Below are positions 1 to 8,380 of a stretch of 39,006 nt of DNA, piece by piece (within the stretch, counting starts at the first letter, position 1; each line of letters opens with the position of its first letter). The stretch lies in the NCBI GenBank assembly GCA_002307215.1, contig DBTU01000057.1:5594-44599 (forward strand), given 5' to 3'. The notes beneath the pieces were generated by a model that saw only the letters and a program-made list of their open reading frames with translations, was not told the origin of the DNA and made no database searches. The position numbers and the translations under genes are program-made. Origin of the DNA: Lachnoclostridium sp. UBA1308. GTDB lineage: Bacteria > Bacillota > Clostridia > Lachnospirales > Lachnospiraceae.

Positions 1-38
1 CTCAAATCAGGGGTGTGAAATTGTTAATTTATTTCACG

Positions 39-938
39 CTACCCTTTTACTCCTCCGATTACTACTCCCTTGATCAACTGCGCCTGAATCATCGGGAATA
101 TAATGAGAACCGGGAGCATGGCGATAACAGCAATTGACATACGTATTCCAACGCTTGGAAGATCCAAACCCGCCAGATTTGCTCCTTCTGTAATGGAAGA
201 TGAGCTTTTTAAAAAGGCGATGTTGTTCATTAATTTATTTAGATATACATTTATGCTATATAGTTTGGTATTTGTAATGTAATACAAGCCATTCGTCCAA
301 TCATTCCAATAGGCCATTCCGGAAAACAGCGATATTGTTATAATAACCGGCTTTGAAAGCGGTAGGATAATTCGTGTGTAAATGCCAATCTCCTTCGCTC
401 CGTCTACACGGGCGGCTTCTAATATGGAGATTGGTATACTTGCCATATAATAATTGCGAACCAGTAATACATTAAAAGCTCCCATCAGATAATTTGGAAC
501 CAGCAATGCCCAAATACTATTCTTTATATGGAAAATCTGTGTCCAAACGATATAGGAAGCAGTCATTCCACCATTAAAGAGTATTGTAAAAAAGATAAAA
601 AAGGCAAAGAAATTTCTGTATTTAAAATCCTGTCTGGATAAAGGATAGGCAAACAGTGAAGTTAATGCCACATTAATAAAGGTTCCAACGGCAGTAACAA
701 GAATAGATATTCCATATGCACCGAATATAGTTTCCCGCTTTGCCCAAAGATAATAATAGGATCCAAAGCTTATTTTTGAAGGCCAGAATCTGTAGCCTTC
801 TTTGATTAATACATTCTCATCTGTAATAGAAGCAGCAATCATGAGAATAAACGGCATAATGCAAAATACAGTGATAATCAACATTATAACAAGAGAAATA
901 TTTTGAAATCTTTTTTCAGAATTTTTTTTAGTCTTCAT
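39..938 (-). CDS. Carbohydrate ABC transporter permease (MalG/LplC type)
   Basis: One of two membrane subunits of a sugar importer. The 299-residue protein starts with a short basic segment, then has a membrane span at about residues 14-36 and further spans typical of the binding-protein-dependent permease family. The cytoplasmic EAA loop that docks on the ATPase is visible from residue 174 (EAARVDGAKEIGIYTRIILP). The C-terminus GGVKG is the usual end of the LplC/YtcP subgroup, so the protein is complete. I place the start at 938 because GGAGAT lies a few bases upstream. A longer frame to 1022 only reads through a repeated leader element (939-1022). It follows the partner permease in the same direction. 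No ATPase is encoded nearby, so a shared MsmX-like ATPase is inferred. Confidence 0.9.
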   Translation of the reverse strand: MKTKKNSEKRFQNISLVIMLIITVFCIMPFILMIAASITDENVLIKEGYRFWPSKISFGSYYYLWAKRETIFGAYGISILVTAVGTFINVALTSLFAYPLSRQDFKYRNFFAFFIFFTILFNGGMTASYIVWTQIFHIKNSIWALLVPNYLMGAFNVLLVRNYYMASIPISILEAARVDGAKEIGIYTRIILPLSKPVIITISLFSGMAYWNDWTNGLYYITNTKLYSINVYLNKLMNNIAFLKSSSSITEGANLAGLDLPSVGIRMSIAVIAMLPVLIIFPMIQAQLIKGVVIGGVKG

Positions 939-1022
939 TTTAATCTCCATTCTGCCGCAAACCCGTGAATTTGGGCGACAGCACAAATTCGCCGTGCGAA
1001 TTATTCTTTTTATAATTCGCAC
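939..1022 (-). repeat. Leader element A: intercistronic repeat carrying hairpins and an SD
   Basis: This element fills nearly the whole gap between the two permease genes. On the minus strand it opens with a perfect 11-bp hairpin (GTGCGAATTAT, 7-nt loop, arms 1022-1012 and 1004-994). It continues with the segment ATTTGTGCTGTCGCC and ends with GGCAGAATGGAGATT, in which GGAG serves as the ribosome binding site of the 938 start. The last 54 or so bases align without gaps to 25669-25722, in front of a zinc-transport ATPase gene, with roughly 45 identities. GAATTT and AAATTC can pair around the GTGCTGTCGCCC loop in this copy, and GGATTT/AAATTC in the other copy. Function is unknown. Confidence 0.7.
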
Positions 1023-1031
1023 TTTCTCCTC

Positions 1032-1985
1032 CTAAAATAATGCACTTTCATTATCTATCCTACGTACGAAAGCATTAGACAACAAGACAAGTATGAAGCC
1101 GATAACAGACTGGAAGACACTTGCTGCTGAGGACATGCCAATATTATTCAGTTCCATTAATGATCGGTAAACATAAGTATCAATTGTCTGGGTGGTTGAA
1201 AACAACATACCTGAATTCATTGGTACTTGAAGGAACAAACCGAAATCTGAGTTGAATATTTTACTTACCGATAATAAAAGCATTAATATAATCATTGGCC
1301 TTATAATCGGAAGAGTAATCTTTGTAATCTGCTGCATCTTCGAGGCGCCATCCAACTTAGCCGCTTCATAAAGGCTCGAGTCTATCCCGGAGATACTGGC
1401 GATATAAATAATGGAACTATAACCGGCGCTTTTCCAGAAGTTAACTATAACCAGAATAAAGGGCCAATATTTTGCTTCGCTATACCATTTGATTCCATTT
1501 CCATCCAGTACGGTTCTATTAATATAACCATTGCTTCCAAGAAAAGCATATACCAGATATGCAACTATAATAATAGAAATCATATTGGGAAAACAAATAG
1601 CCGGCTGTATAAATTTAGCTATCTTCTTTTTGCCAATCTCGGTCATCATGATTGCAATCGACAATGCAACTACTAAACCAAGAGTGATAAATATCAAATT
1701 ATAACACAGTGTATTACGAATCATAATGAATGCATCTTTCGTCTTAAACAGGTACTCAAAATTTTCAAAACCGCACCAATTACTAAAGAAAATCCCCTTT
1801 GAATAATCCAGCTTTTTAAATGCAATCAAAATACCGAACATTGGAATATAATTATTGGCAAATAGATACAGTACTCCAGGCAGCATCATGATAAAGAGAG
1901 GAACGTAATTAATTCTAGACGTCTTTCTCTTTATAAAACGCCTTCTTGCTGTAACCTTTGCTATCCCGTGGGTTGATGACATCAT
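1032..1985 (-). CDS. Carbohydrate ABC transporter permease (MalF/LplB type)
   Basis: First permease of the sugar importer, 317 residues. After a basic N-terminus there is a membrane span at about 27-45 and several later spans. The EAA loop is seen at residue 207 (EAAKLDGASKMQQITKI). Length and the PGVLYLFANNYIPMFGI-type first span fit the LplB/YtcP-partner subgroup, which is commonly used for complex oligosaccharides. The ribosome binding site reads AAAGGAGGTAATGG just before the start. It lies downstream of the binding-protein gene, behind a hairpin at 2021-2060, and upstream of the second permease. Confidence 0.9.
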   Translation of the reverse strand: MMSSTHGIAKVTARRRFIKRKTSRINYVPLFIMMLPGVLYLFANNYIPMFGILIAFKKLDYSKGIFFSNWCGFENFEYLFKTKDAFIMIRNTLCYNLIFITLGLVVALSIAIMMTEIGKKKIAKFIQPAICFPNMISIIIVAYLVYAFLGSNGYINRTVLDGNGIKWYSEAKYWPFILVIVNFWKSAGYSSIIYIASISGIDSSLYEAAKLDGASKMQQITKITLPIIRPMIILMLLLSVSKIFNSDFGLFLQVPMNSGMLFSTTQTIDTYVYRSLMELNNIGMSSAASVFQSVIGFILVLLSNAFVRRIDNESALF

Positions 1986-2020
1986 CCATTACCTCCTTTT
2001 ATTGAGTATTCCAGAAAAAG

Positions 2021-2060
2021 AACCCCAGGCTTCCTTTTATCGTACCAGAATCCTGGGGTT
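2021..2060 (-). terminator. Intercistronic hairpin between binding protein and permeases
   Basis: On the minus strand AACCCCAGG pairs perfectly with CCTGGGGTT across a 22-nt loop and is followed by TTCTTTTT. Such hairpins often stabilise or partly end the message after a binding-protein gene, so that this protein is made in excess over the permeases. The operon continues beyond it. Confidence 0.65.
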
Positions 2061-2092
2061 GATTTCCTGCGTAGAAATGATTTGATTTAGTA

Positions 2093-3676
2093 CTATTTAT
2101 TTTCAGTTGACCATGTATCCAACTGTTTCTGAGTTTCCGCAATAATGTCGTTTATACCGGCTGATTCTAGTGCTGTAATGAACTGAGGAATAGCTTTCTC
2201 CGGGTCAACCTCTCCACATAGTAGAGAATACTGATACTGCTGTATTATATTGTCCACTGCAGAGCATTGAGAGGTAATGTTTGCCGCATCCAGATGAAAA
2301 CCAAAAGCCGGCGAATATTGTGCGTCTGTATTATTTTGCTGCATGTAATTAACATCCTTAGGATCTGTATTACCTTTTAATGCATATTGCTTAAACATAT
2401 TACCAACGATTCCGCAAGATAGTGCTGCGGTATAAGGTACCGTATTCATATCAAGTCCTTCCGGATAAGATATCGTACCGTCATCGTTTTTCACATAATC
2501 GGTTCCTTCAATACCAAATATAATGGAATTAAGAACATATTCGTCAGTATACAGAAGATTTAATACCTTTGCAGCAGCCTGTGTGTTTTTACAGGTATAG
2601 GCAATACTCCAGTTTACTGCTAAACTTCCGGAGGTTAACTGTGTCTTATTCAAAGATTTCGCATAAAAGTCAAATCCGTTGCATCTGCTCTTATAAGTAG
2701 CCTCTACACTTTCCGGAATATAACCATAACCTGTGATTACCGAGAATGCTTGTTCGGAGCCAAGAAGGTCTGTGGAAATATCGGAAGAAAGTGATGCATC
2801 CGGCATGATTAAGCCCTTCTGATTCCAATCATAGGCAAGTGCACAGGCCTCCTTGAAGAAATCAGTATTATAGTAATTCTGAACCGTCAAATCATCACCG
2901 ACAACACTTGCGCCGTAATTAAAATTATCCACTTGGTAACCTTGTACACCATTTAGGGAATAATCAACCATTAAAGTATTTCCGCCTGCACTACCACCGG
3001 TTGGAACCAAGGGATACATGTCCGGATATTTTTCCTTCACCTGTAACAATAAGGGCTCAATATCTTTCACAGACTTGATGCTGTCCATATCAAAGCCCAA
3101 TTCGTCCACAATGTCCTTACGACAGATAAAATAAGGCTCCAGAACCACACCTTTATAGCAGGGAATTGCATAAACATTTCCATTATAGGTGGAAGGCTTT
3201 AACCACTCTTCACCCATTAAAGAAACAGTATCCTTCAGTTCGTTGTCCAGATAATCATTTAAGGGCAGTACTTGGTTCGTTGCTATCGCAGCTGTTAATC
3301 CGGTAAACGGACAATAGATATCAACTCCTTCACCGCTTGCCAGTGCCATATCCATCTGATCTCCATAGGTTGATACGTCAACCGGCTCTAAATCAACCCT
3401 GACATTCTCACCTTTTTTCTCAAGATAATCATTGACAGCATCTTGAACCTGCTTTGTTCCTTCTTCCGACGGAACAACCACAATAACCGGATAACTTATT
3501 TTTATTGTAGTTATCTCCGTACTCTCCGGTGTTGTAATATCAGTAGCAGTATCTGCCACACCGGTTGGTGTAGTTTCGTTTGACGGGCTTTCATTCTTTT
3601 TACCGGAACAACCCGCGAGAGAAAAGACCAGAACAAATGTTATTAATATAGCTATTAATCTTTTAAAATTTTTCAT
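2093..3676 (-). CDS. Extracellular sugar-binding lipoprotein of ABC importer
   Basis: Solute-binding protein of 527 residues that should capture the oligosaccharide outside the cell and deliver it to the two permeases downstream. A lipoprotein signal is clear: basic MKNFKRL, a hydrophobic core and the lipobox LAGC with Cys23. A Ser/Thr-rich linker (about 24-55) follows, then a long extracellular domain of the LplA/YtcQ size class, clearly larger than typical 400-residue sugar-binding proteins. The ribosome binding site is AAAGGAGGAGGTAAT. It lies between the DUF624 gene and the permeases. The exact sugar cannot be read from the sequence. Confidence 0.88.
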   Translation of the reverse strand: MKNFKRLIAILITFVLVFSLAGCSGKKNESPSNETTPTGVADTATDITTPESTEITTIKISYPVIVVVPSEEGTKQVQDAVNDYLEKKGENVRVDLEPVDVSTYGDQMDMALASGEGVDIYCPFTGLTAAIATNQVLPLNDYLDNELKDTVSLMGEEWLKPSTYNGNVYAIPCYKGVVLEPYFICRKDIVDELGFDMDSIKSVKDIEPLLLQVKEKYPDMYPLVPTGGSAGGNTLMVDYSLNGVQGYQVDNFNYGASVVGDDLTVQNYYNTDFFKEACALAYDWNQKGLIMPDASLSSDISTDLLGSEQAFSVITGYGYIPESVEATYKSRCNGFDFYAKSLNKTQLTSGSLAVNWSIAYTCKNTQAAAKVLNLLYTDEYVLNSIIFGIEGTDYVKNDDGTISYPEGLDMNTVPYTAALSCGIVGNMFKQYALKGNTDPKDVNYMQQNNTDAQYSPAFGFHLDAANITSQCSAVDNIIQQYQYSLLCGEVDPEKAIPQFITALESAGINDIIAETQKQLDTWSTENK

Positions 3677-3737
3677 TGTATTACCTCCTCCTTTTGATAT
3701 CTTAATCTTATCAAATATAAAAAATGAAACATTAAAA

Positions 3738-3767
3738 AATATACTTTAAGGCTTTAATTTTGTACAA
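3738..3767 (-). promoter_or_regulatory. Possible sigma-A promoter for the binding-protein gene
   Basis: Minus-strand TTGTAC and TATATT are separated by 18 bp in the 138-bp gap before the binding-protein gene. The -35 match is only partial, so the call is tentative. Confidence 0.35.
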
Positions 3768-3814
3768 TTGTGGTTCAAAAATACGTAAGAGTACAAGGCA
3801 AATCAAAAGAATAC

Positions 3815-4465
3815 TTAATCCATATACCACATTTCCATTTGATGCTCCTCTGAGCTCACATTATCCTGTATATATTTTTTGAAGGCCTTTTCAACAGAAT
3901 AGGAAAGCAGATAACAATATACCCCTGGTATAATACATATGAGCGGTGCCAGGCAATAAACCGCTACTGCTGCCGCACCAAAGGTTATCATTAAAGGAAG
4001 CAGTGTTAACAAGTTTTTGGCTGCAAAGTAAAGTGATAGTCGGAACAGTCCCGGTATACTCACATCGAATCTGGATAGTGTAGGGATAAGGTAAAAAGAA
4101 AGCATCGCAATGATTAGCGTAACTACAACGGTCAGTGTGACATAAAACTTTCCCAAGCCGGTTTCAAGACCAACCCCTTTGGCAAAATCAAAGCAGGTAT
4201 ATAAAATAACTGCAATTATCATATAGATAACAGAAATCAATGCACCTTGCTTAAAATTCTGCTTAAATGCCTTGGAAAACTCGGCGGTCAGATTCCCTCG
4301 ATCTCTTCGTACAGCTTTCACCGATGCATAATAAAGTGCCACTGTCGCCGGAATAATCGTTATGACAGGAATACACAATAACAACCAATACAGGCTGATT
4401 ATTAATAGATCTGTTACCTTAGTCATTGCGACTATCACTTTATTCTCTAGAATGGATTTTCTCAT
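3815..4465 (-). CDS. YesL-like DUF624 membrane protein
   Basis: Small membrane protein of 216 residues with about five hydrophobic spans, starting MRKSILENK. The N-terminal pattern (LLIISLYWLLLCIPVITIIPA, then a basic loop AVRRDRGNL) is characteristic of the DUF624/YesL family. That family is found almost only inside Firmicute gene clusters for oligosaccharide import, where its role is not settled. I set the start at 4465. A frame beginning at 4477 would start inside leader element C, where GGGAG acts as the ribosome binding site. It sits between the serine hydrolase and the binding protein of the sugar locus. Confidence 0.8.
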   Translation of the reverse strand: MRKSILENKVIVAMTKVTDLLIISLYWLLLCIPVITIIPATVALYYASVKAVRRDRGNLTAEFSKAFKQNFKQGALISVIYMIIAVILYTCFDFAKGVGLETGLGKFYVTLTVVVTLIIAMLSFYLIPTLSRFDVSIPGLFRLSLYFAAKNLLTLLPLMITFGAAAVAVYCLAPLICIIPGVYCYLLSYSVEKAFKKYIQDNVSSEEHQMEMWYMD

Positions 4466-4501
4466 ACAAGCTCCCATGTGCCGCCTTTGGCGGTCTCATA
4501 A
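4466..4501 (-). repeat. Leader element C: short hairpin plus GGGAG SD
   Basis: The whole gap between the serine hydrolase stop and the DUF624 start is this element. On the minus strand it reads AATTATGAGA, then a perfect hairpin CCGCC-AAA-GGCGG, then CACATGGGAG, with GGGAG five bases before the ATG. A close relative sits at 16363-16405 in front of the histidine kinase gene; its hairpin sequence differs but can still fold using G-T wobbles. Confidence 0.65.
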
Positions 4502-6001
4502 TTATTTGAAGGCTGTTATCGTGGGCATTTTCCTGATAAATAAAGCCGTGCCTTCCTCTTCTATTGTCACCTTATCATCATTGAAGGTAAAATTAAGCTT
4601 CTGCTGATTACAAGTTTCCACCCAACGAATCGTAAGCTGGAACACATTCTTCTCTGTCCAGGCTCCGCACATCAGTGCAATAGAAACCGCGCCATTACCG
4701 AGTGTGTTATATCGATACGCTCCGTCTATTCCCACGGCAACGCTCTTACTTTCTCCACCTTGTATGTAGTCAAAGGTACAGCCATCCATTCCAAAGTTGA
4801 AATTAAAAGTCTTAATTCCTTTTGGAAGTGCCGCTCCACCCATAAATACAGCAACAGCTGCCACACTGTTATCAAGCAGAAAGGTATCTTCACTCACATG
4901 ATATACTGCTCCATTAATTTTCGTACGATATTCACTGAAAGGTGAAAATCTCGGTGCCGGTAAGGATAGCGTGTTCATCCTACGGGCAAGTTTTTCCGAG
5001 ATGGTCTCCTTCTCGGGAAGGCTATCTGCATCCGGAAGCTCCTCCATAAATTCCCACATGGCATCGAGAGTCGTCTGTGCCCAATGAGATCCGGAGGCAT
5101 TTTCTGTAATTGCAATAATCATGTCCTTATTCGGAACAACAATCGTAAACTGTCCCATAGCTCCATCGGCACGGTAGACATCCTTTGGCTTACACATCCA
5201 GATCTGGTAACCATAGCCCAAAAAATTATCTTTAGCCAGTGGATTATTAGCCTCCTCCGTAGCAGATTCATTCTGAAGAGTTGAAGCCTTTTTTACATAA
5301 TCCTCGGAGAGAATTCGTTCTCCCTCCCATACACCGCCATCCGCATATAACTTCATGAGCCTAAGATTGTCCTCTGTTGTCGCATAAAGACCGCCTCCGC
5401 CAACTTCCATACCATCCGGCATATAAATCCAGCGCAAGTTATCTGCATCGATGCCAATCTTATCGAATAGTCTGGGCTTCAGATAATCGTGTAGTCCTAA
5501 GCCGGTTAATCTACGAACAATAGCTCCAAGTAATGTCGAGCCGGTGCTGTTATACATATATGTGGTTCCGGGAACATGATTTACCGGTGTTGCAAGAAAT
5601 TCCTTAATCCAGTTCAAAGAAGGAAATGGCATTGTATCCATACCGCAGCCCATGCAAAGCACATCTGCGACTGTTAATCTCTGTAGATTTTGTGAGGGAT
5701 TTTCCGGTGCCTCCTCTTTGAAAATATCAATAATCCTATCCTCCAGCTTAAGTAGTCCTTCTGTGTAAGCAATTCCTACCGCTGTTGCAGCATATGTTTT
5801 CGTATGGGATTGGAGCCCATGGCGAATTCCCGGTGCGTAAGGAGTCCACCAGCCTTCTGCACATATTTTTCCATGGCGCATAATCATCAAACCATGCGGC
5901 TCTGTAAAACCGCTCTCTAATTTGTCTACTAACTTCCCGATTAATTCTGACGGGATACCTACACTCTCCGGTGTGACACGCTCAAATTCTTTTTTCATCA
6001 T
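4502..6001 (-). CDS. Beta-lactamase-fold serine hydrolase (family S12/EstB-like)
   Basis: A 499-residue penicillin-binding-protein-like serine hydrolase. The catalytic SxxK motif is Ser65-His-Thr-Lys68 and the second motif is Tyr150-Asn-Ser. The third-motif region reads GAMGQF rather than a classical KTG or HxG, which is common among esterase members. The catalytic domain spans roughly residues 8-370, and a C-terminal beta-rich extension of about 120 residues follows. There is no signal peptide, so it is probably cytoplasmic. The start at 6001 (MMKKEFERV) follows AAGGAAAGGAT. An upstream frame to 6121 is an unlikely extension. Its position between two esterases and the sugar transporter suggests it removes an ester group from the imported sugar. 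A peptidase role cannot be excluded. Confidence 0.82.
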   Translation of the reverse strand: MMKKEFERVTPESVGIPSELIGKLVDKLESGFTEPHGLMIMRHGKICAEGWWTPYAPGIRHGLQSHTKTYAATAVGIAYTEGLLKLEDRIIDIFKEEAPENPSQNLQRLTVADVLCMGCGMDTMPFPSLNWIKEFLATPVNHVPGTTYMYNSTGSTLLGAIVRRLTGLGLHDYLKPRLFDKIGIDADNLRWIYMPDGMEVGGGGLYATTEDNLRLMKLYADGGVWEGERILSEDYVKKASTLQNESATEEANNPLAKDNFLGYGYQIWMCKPKDVYRADGAMGQFTIVVPNKDMIIAITENASGSHWAQTTLDAMWEFMEELPDADSLPEKETISEKLARRMNTLSLPAPRFSPFSEYRTKINGAVYHVSEDTFLLDNSVAAVAVFMGGAALPKGIKTFNFNFGMDGCTFDYIQGGESKSVAVGIDGAYRYNTLGNGAVSIALMCGAWTEKNVFQLTIRWVETCNQQKLNFTFNDDKVTIEEEGTALFIRKMPTITAFK

Positions 6002-6087
6002 TTTGTTACCATATCCTTTCCTTCTGCTATTTTTTGATATATTTAATACAAAGATACACATGGAAACAGGTATTTCTTGATAAATCC

Positions 6088-7032
6088 TTAAAAACCGAGT
6101 TCCTCCAGCCATTCGGTGCATAGAATGCTCCAGTGCATGATGTGGGGTATTTTCTCTCCAAGATCATTATTACCATCTGCTAAGGCTAAACCATGTATCC
6201 CCCCCGGAAAGCAATGAAGCTCAAAGGGAATATTATAATCTGCCAATTCCTTAGCCAGATACATCGCAAATCTCGGATCATCACTGTTTGTCTGCCAAAT
6301 GAAAAAGGGCGGAGTCTTCGTTGTAATGTTTTTTTCCGGAGCAAGATACAATTCCTCTGCTTTATTACTATCAATAAATGGATTTTTCATAAACCCGCTC
6401 GGAAAGGAGGTGAAGGAAATTGCCCCGTAAGCAATAACAGCCGCATCGGGCCTACTGGAATAGTGTTCTATGATGTCCTCGGCTTCTTCTTTACCATAAT
6501 CAAAATGCGTCGCGCAGTTTCCTGATAACATCCCACCGGCAGAAAAGCCCATAACTGCTACTTTATCTGATATTCCTAATTCATCTTTCCTTGCTCTAAG
6601 AATTCTTATTGCACGTTGCATATCGGCAATTGCATCTCTACGGCCATATGGCTTTATACGATAAGAAAGAATCGCTACAGCAAAACCAGCTCGGTTAAAA
6701 CATTCTGCCACATGAAAGCCTTCACACCCGGTACGGGTCTCAAATCCTCCTCCATGTGCAACGATAATTGTTCCTCGATTTGCATTTAAATCCTCCGATG
6801 GAATAAAAATCATGGAAGGCTGGGTATGTCTTGGATCTTTATCATTAAACCCCGGCGCTCCATTTTCCCACAACAAGATTTTATCAAACCGATCCATCAA
6901 AGCGTTCCAAAGCTTTAGATTTCCTTCAACGTCAATCGTTCCATCCGGGTTACGATGCTTTGAGACATGTCGGATGGAAGCTCGTTCCCTTACAACCTTC
7001 ATTAATTCATCTCTGTTTTTCTTATAATTCAT
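6088..7032 (-). CDS. Alpha/beta-hydrolase esterase (acetyl-xylan-esterase-like)
   Basis: A 314-residue alpha/beta-hydrolase. Visible active-site elements are the oxyanion motif HGGG (93-96), the nucleophile elbow GFSAGG with Ser164, a late Asp in TNSDDP, and the catalytic His in GGIHGL. This arrangement matches the BD-FAE/acetyl-xylan-esterase and HSL-related group, which removes acetyl or feruloyl groups from plant oligosaccharides. No signal peptide is seen, so it likely acts on imported sugars. The start is at 7032 after AAAGGAGGGGCTGTA; the frame to 7089 reads through this ribosome binding site. It is in series with the CE2-like esterase upstream and the serine hydrolase downstream. Confidence 0.85.
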   Translation of the reverse strand: MNYKKNRDELMKVVRERASIRHVSKHRNPDGTIDVEGNLKLWNALMDRFDKILLWENGAPGFNDKDPRHTQPSMIFIPSEDLNANRGTIIVAHGGGFETRTGCEGFHVAECFNRAGFAVAILSYRIKPYGRRDAIADMQRAIRILRARKDELGISDKVAVMGFSAGGMLSGNCATHFDYGKEEAEDIIEHYSSRPDAAVIAYGAISFTSFPSGFMKNPFIDSNKAEELYLAPEKNITTKTPPFFIWQTNSDDPRFAMYLAKELADYNIPFELHCFPGGIHGLALADGNNDLGEKIPHIMHWSILCTEWLEELGF

Positions 7033-7148
7033 TACAGCCCCTCCTTTTGTAAAACAAATTGCTGCAATCTTTTTACGGAATAGGTTCACCTACTATAAAA
7101 TATACTCATTGTGGCAGTGCAAAACAATCAATTAAGTAATGCTTCCTA

Positions 7149-8258
7149 TCAATAATGTACACTCCGAATGATGTAATTCGCTAATTCCTCCCCCATCCTC
7201 TTATGTGATGCCACTGACGGATGTCCTGCTGCGCCGTAGCCTTCCAAGAAATTAATCTTTCCATACCGAAAGCACTTTATGTTTTCATCCATCGTTTCAG
7301 TGGAATACCTTGCAACTGTCTTCTCAATGTTCGAATACAGATAATAATCCATTGATCCAAGTGCACATATGATAAGTGGCTTGGGACCATTCAGCTCCCG
7401 GATGTTTTTAATAAAGGAATAATAATTGTTTTCAAAATTATATTCTCCTTTGTCATAATCACCCTCAAAAGCGATCAAACTGCTATCGTTTGTACCCAAA
7501 TTTATTATAATAATATCCGGTATTCTCATCGTAAAATCCCATTCTTTGAAGGGCTCTTTACTTTCCAAAACTTCTTCAAGATACCGATCCGTGTACTGAT
7601 ATGTCTGATTCATAGGTGATAAGGGCCATTTCATTACCCCAATTCCTTCTCCTACTGTTATTCCGGAAGCTGCTACAATACTGTAATCGAACTGAAGTTT
7701 TCTGGCCGCAATAGCAGCGTGGGACATCCAGCCGTTTTCCTCTCCCGAATAGAAAAAACGTTCCTTCTCTGTCGTCTCATTTCCAAAGCCACAGGTAATG
7801 GAGTCTCCGATGAATTCTATATACCTTTTACTTTGATTATCCTGAGGTATGGAATTCATCTCACCCTCCATAAGGAAAGACTTGATTCCGACTTTCCCCT
7901 TTGCATTTTCCGTAATTTTTATTATCTTAATTCTATGGGTCTCTATCTGCTCACTTGCATAGATAAGACAGGTCTCCTGCTCATGCCCTATTTCCATTCG
8001 ACGGATCGGTTCTTCGCCGTCATCCAGAAAAACGGCAATCCATGGCCAGATAACTCTCTTTGGCGCATTTGGAGTCATACCTTCAAATTCAATTGCAGAA
8101 TATGCGCAAACTTCTGCAAGTAGATAATTCCCGGTAAATTCAAATTCCAACCCTGCGCAAGTCCAATTAAAATAGGTTACCTTTTGTTCTGTCTCATCAT
8201 AGGTTCTTCCTATCCATCTAATTTTGTCTTTACAGTCAACTATCGTTAATTGATTCAT
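7149..8258 (-). CDS. CE2-like SGNH/GDSL carbohydrate esterase
   Basis: A 369-residue two-domain esterase. Residues 1-135 form a beta-rich N-terminal domain. The SGNH hydrolase domain then begins with GDSITCGFG (nucleophile Ser153), continues with block III GTNDSS, and ends with GHPSVASH, which supplies the catalytic His. The N-terminal jelly-roll plus SGNH order is that of carbohydrate esterase family 2, whose members deacetylate plant polysaccharides or transfer acetyl groups. No signal peptide is present, suggesting action inside the cell. It is the first gene of the leftward locus and is divergent from the LacI regulator. The ribosome binding site is AAAGGATGAT. Confidence 0.85.
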   Translation of the reverse strand: MNQLTIVDCKDKIRWIGRTYDETEQKVTYFNWTCAGLEFEFTGNYLLAEVCAYSAIEFEGMTPNAPKRVIWPWIAVFLDDGEEPIRRMEIGHEQETCLIYASEQIETHRIKIIKITENAKGKVGIKSFLMEGEMNSIPQDNQSKRYIEFIGDSITCGFGNETTEKERFFYSGEENGWMSHAAIAARKLQFDYSIVAASGITVGEGIGVMKWPLSPMNQTYQYTDRYLEEVLESKEPFKEWDFTMRIPDIIIINLGTNDSSLIAFEGDYDKGEYNFENNYYSFIKNIRELNGPKPLIICALGSMDYYLYSNIEKTVARYSTETMDENIKCFRYGKINFLEGYGAAGHPSVASHKRMGEELANYIIRSVHY

Positions 8259-8325
8259 AATATCATCCTTTCTTAATACCTCGCGACATCATGGGCTGAA
8301 CTGAAACCTTAACATCACAGCTTTA

Positions 8326-8353
8326 TTGACTTTCCTTGAAAAGAATGTAAAAT
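8326..8353 (+). promoter_or_regulatory. Sigma-A promoter of the LacI-family gene
   Basis: TTGACT at 8326-8331 and TAAAAT at 8348-8353 are separated by 16 bp. AAGGAG at 8368-8373 precedes the 8381 start. I see no convincing LacI-type inverted repeat or cre site in the 122-bp divergent gap. Confidence 0.5.
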
Positions 8354-8380
8354 ATAAATAAAACCTTAAGGAGTATCTAT

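Noticed and set aside
15..37. Terminator at the end of the sugar locus
   Set aside because: GTGAAAT/ATTTCAC can pair near the last permease stop, but no T tract follows on the minus strand, and the window ends here.
938..1022. N-terminal extension of the sugar permease (28 extra residues)
   Set aside because: It translates leader element A, contains the Shine-Dalgarno sequence, and a similar false peptide appears before the zinc ATPase at 25669-25773; the true starts follow GGAGAT.
7719..8123. Open frames antisense to the CE2-like esterase and other genes
   Set aside because: Shadow frames without ribosome binding sites and with unlikely composition; the opposite strand encodes clear enzyme motifs.
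8259..8380. LacI operator or cre site in the divergent gap
   Set aside because: No inverted repeat with a central CG and no good match to a cre consensus could be found by eye.
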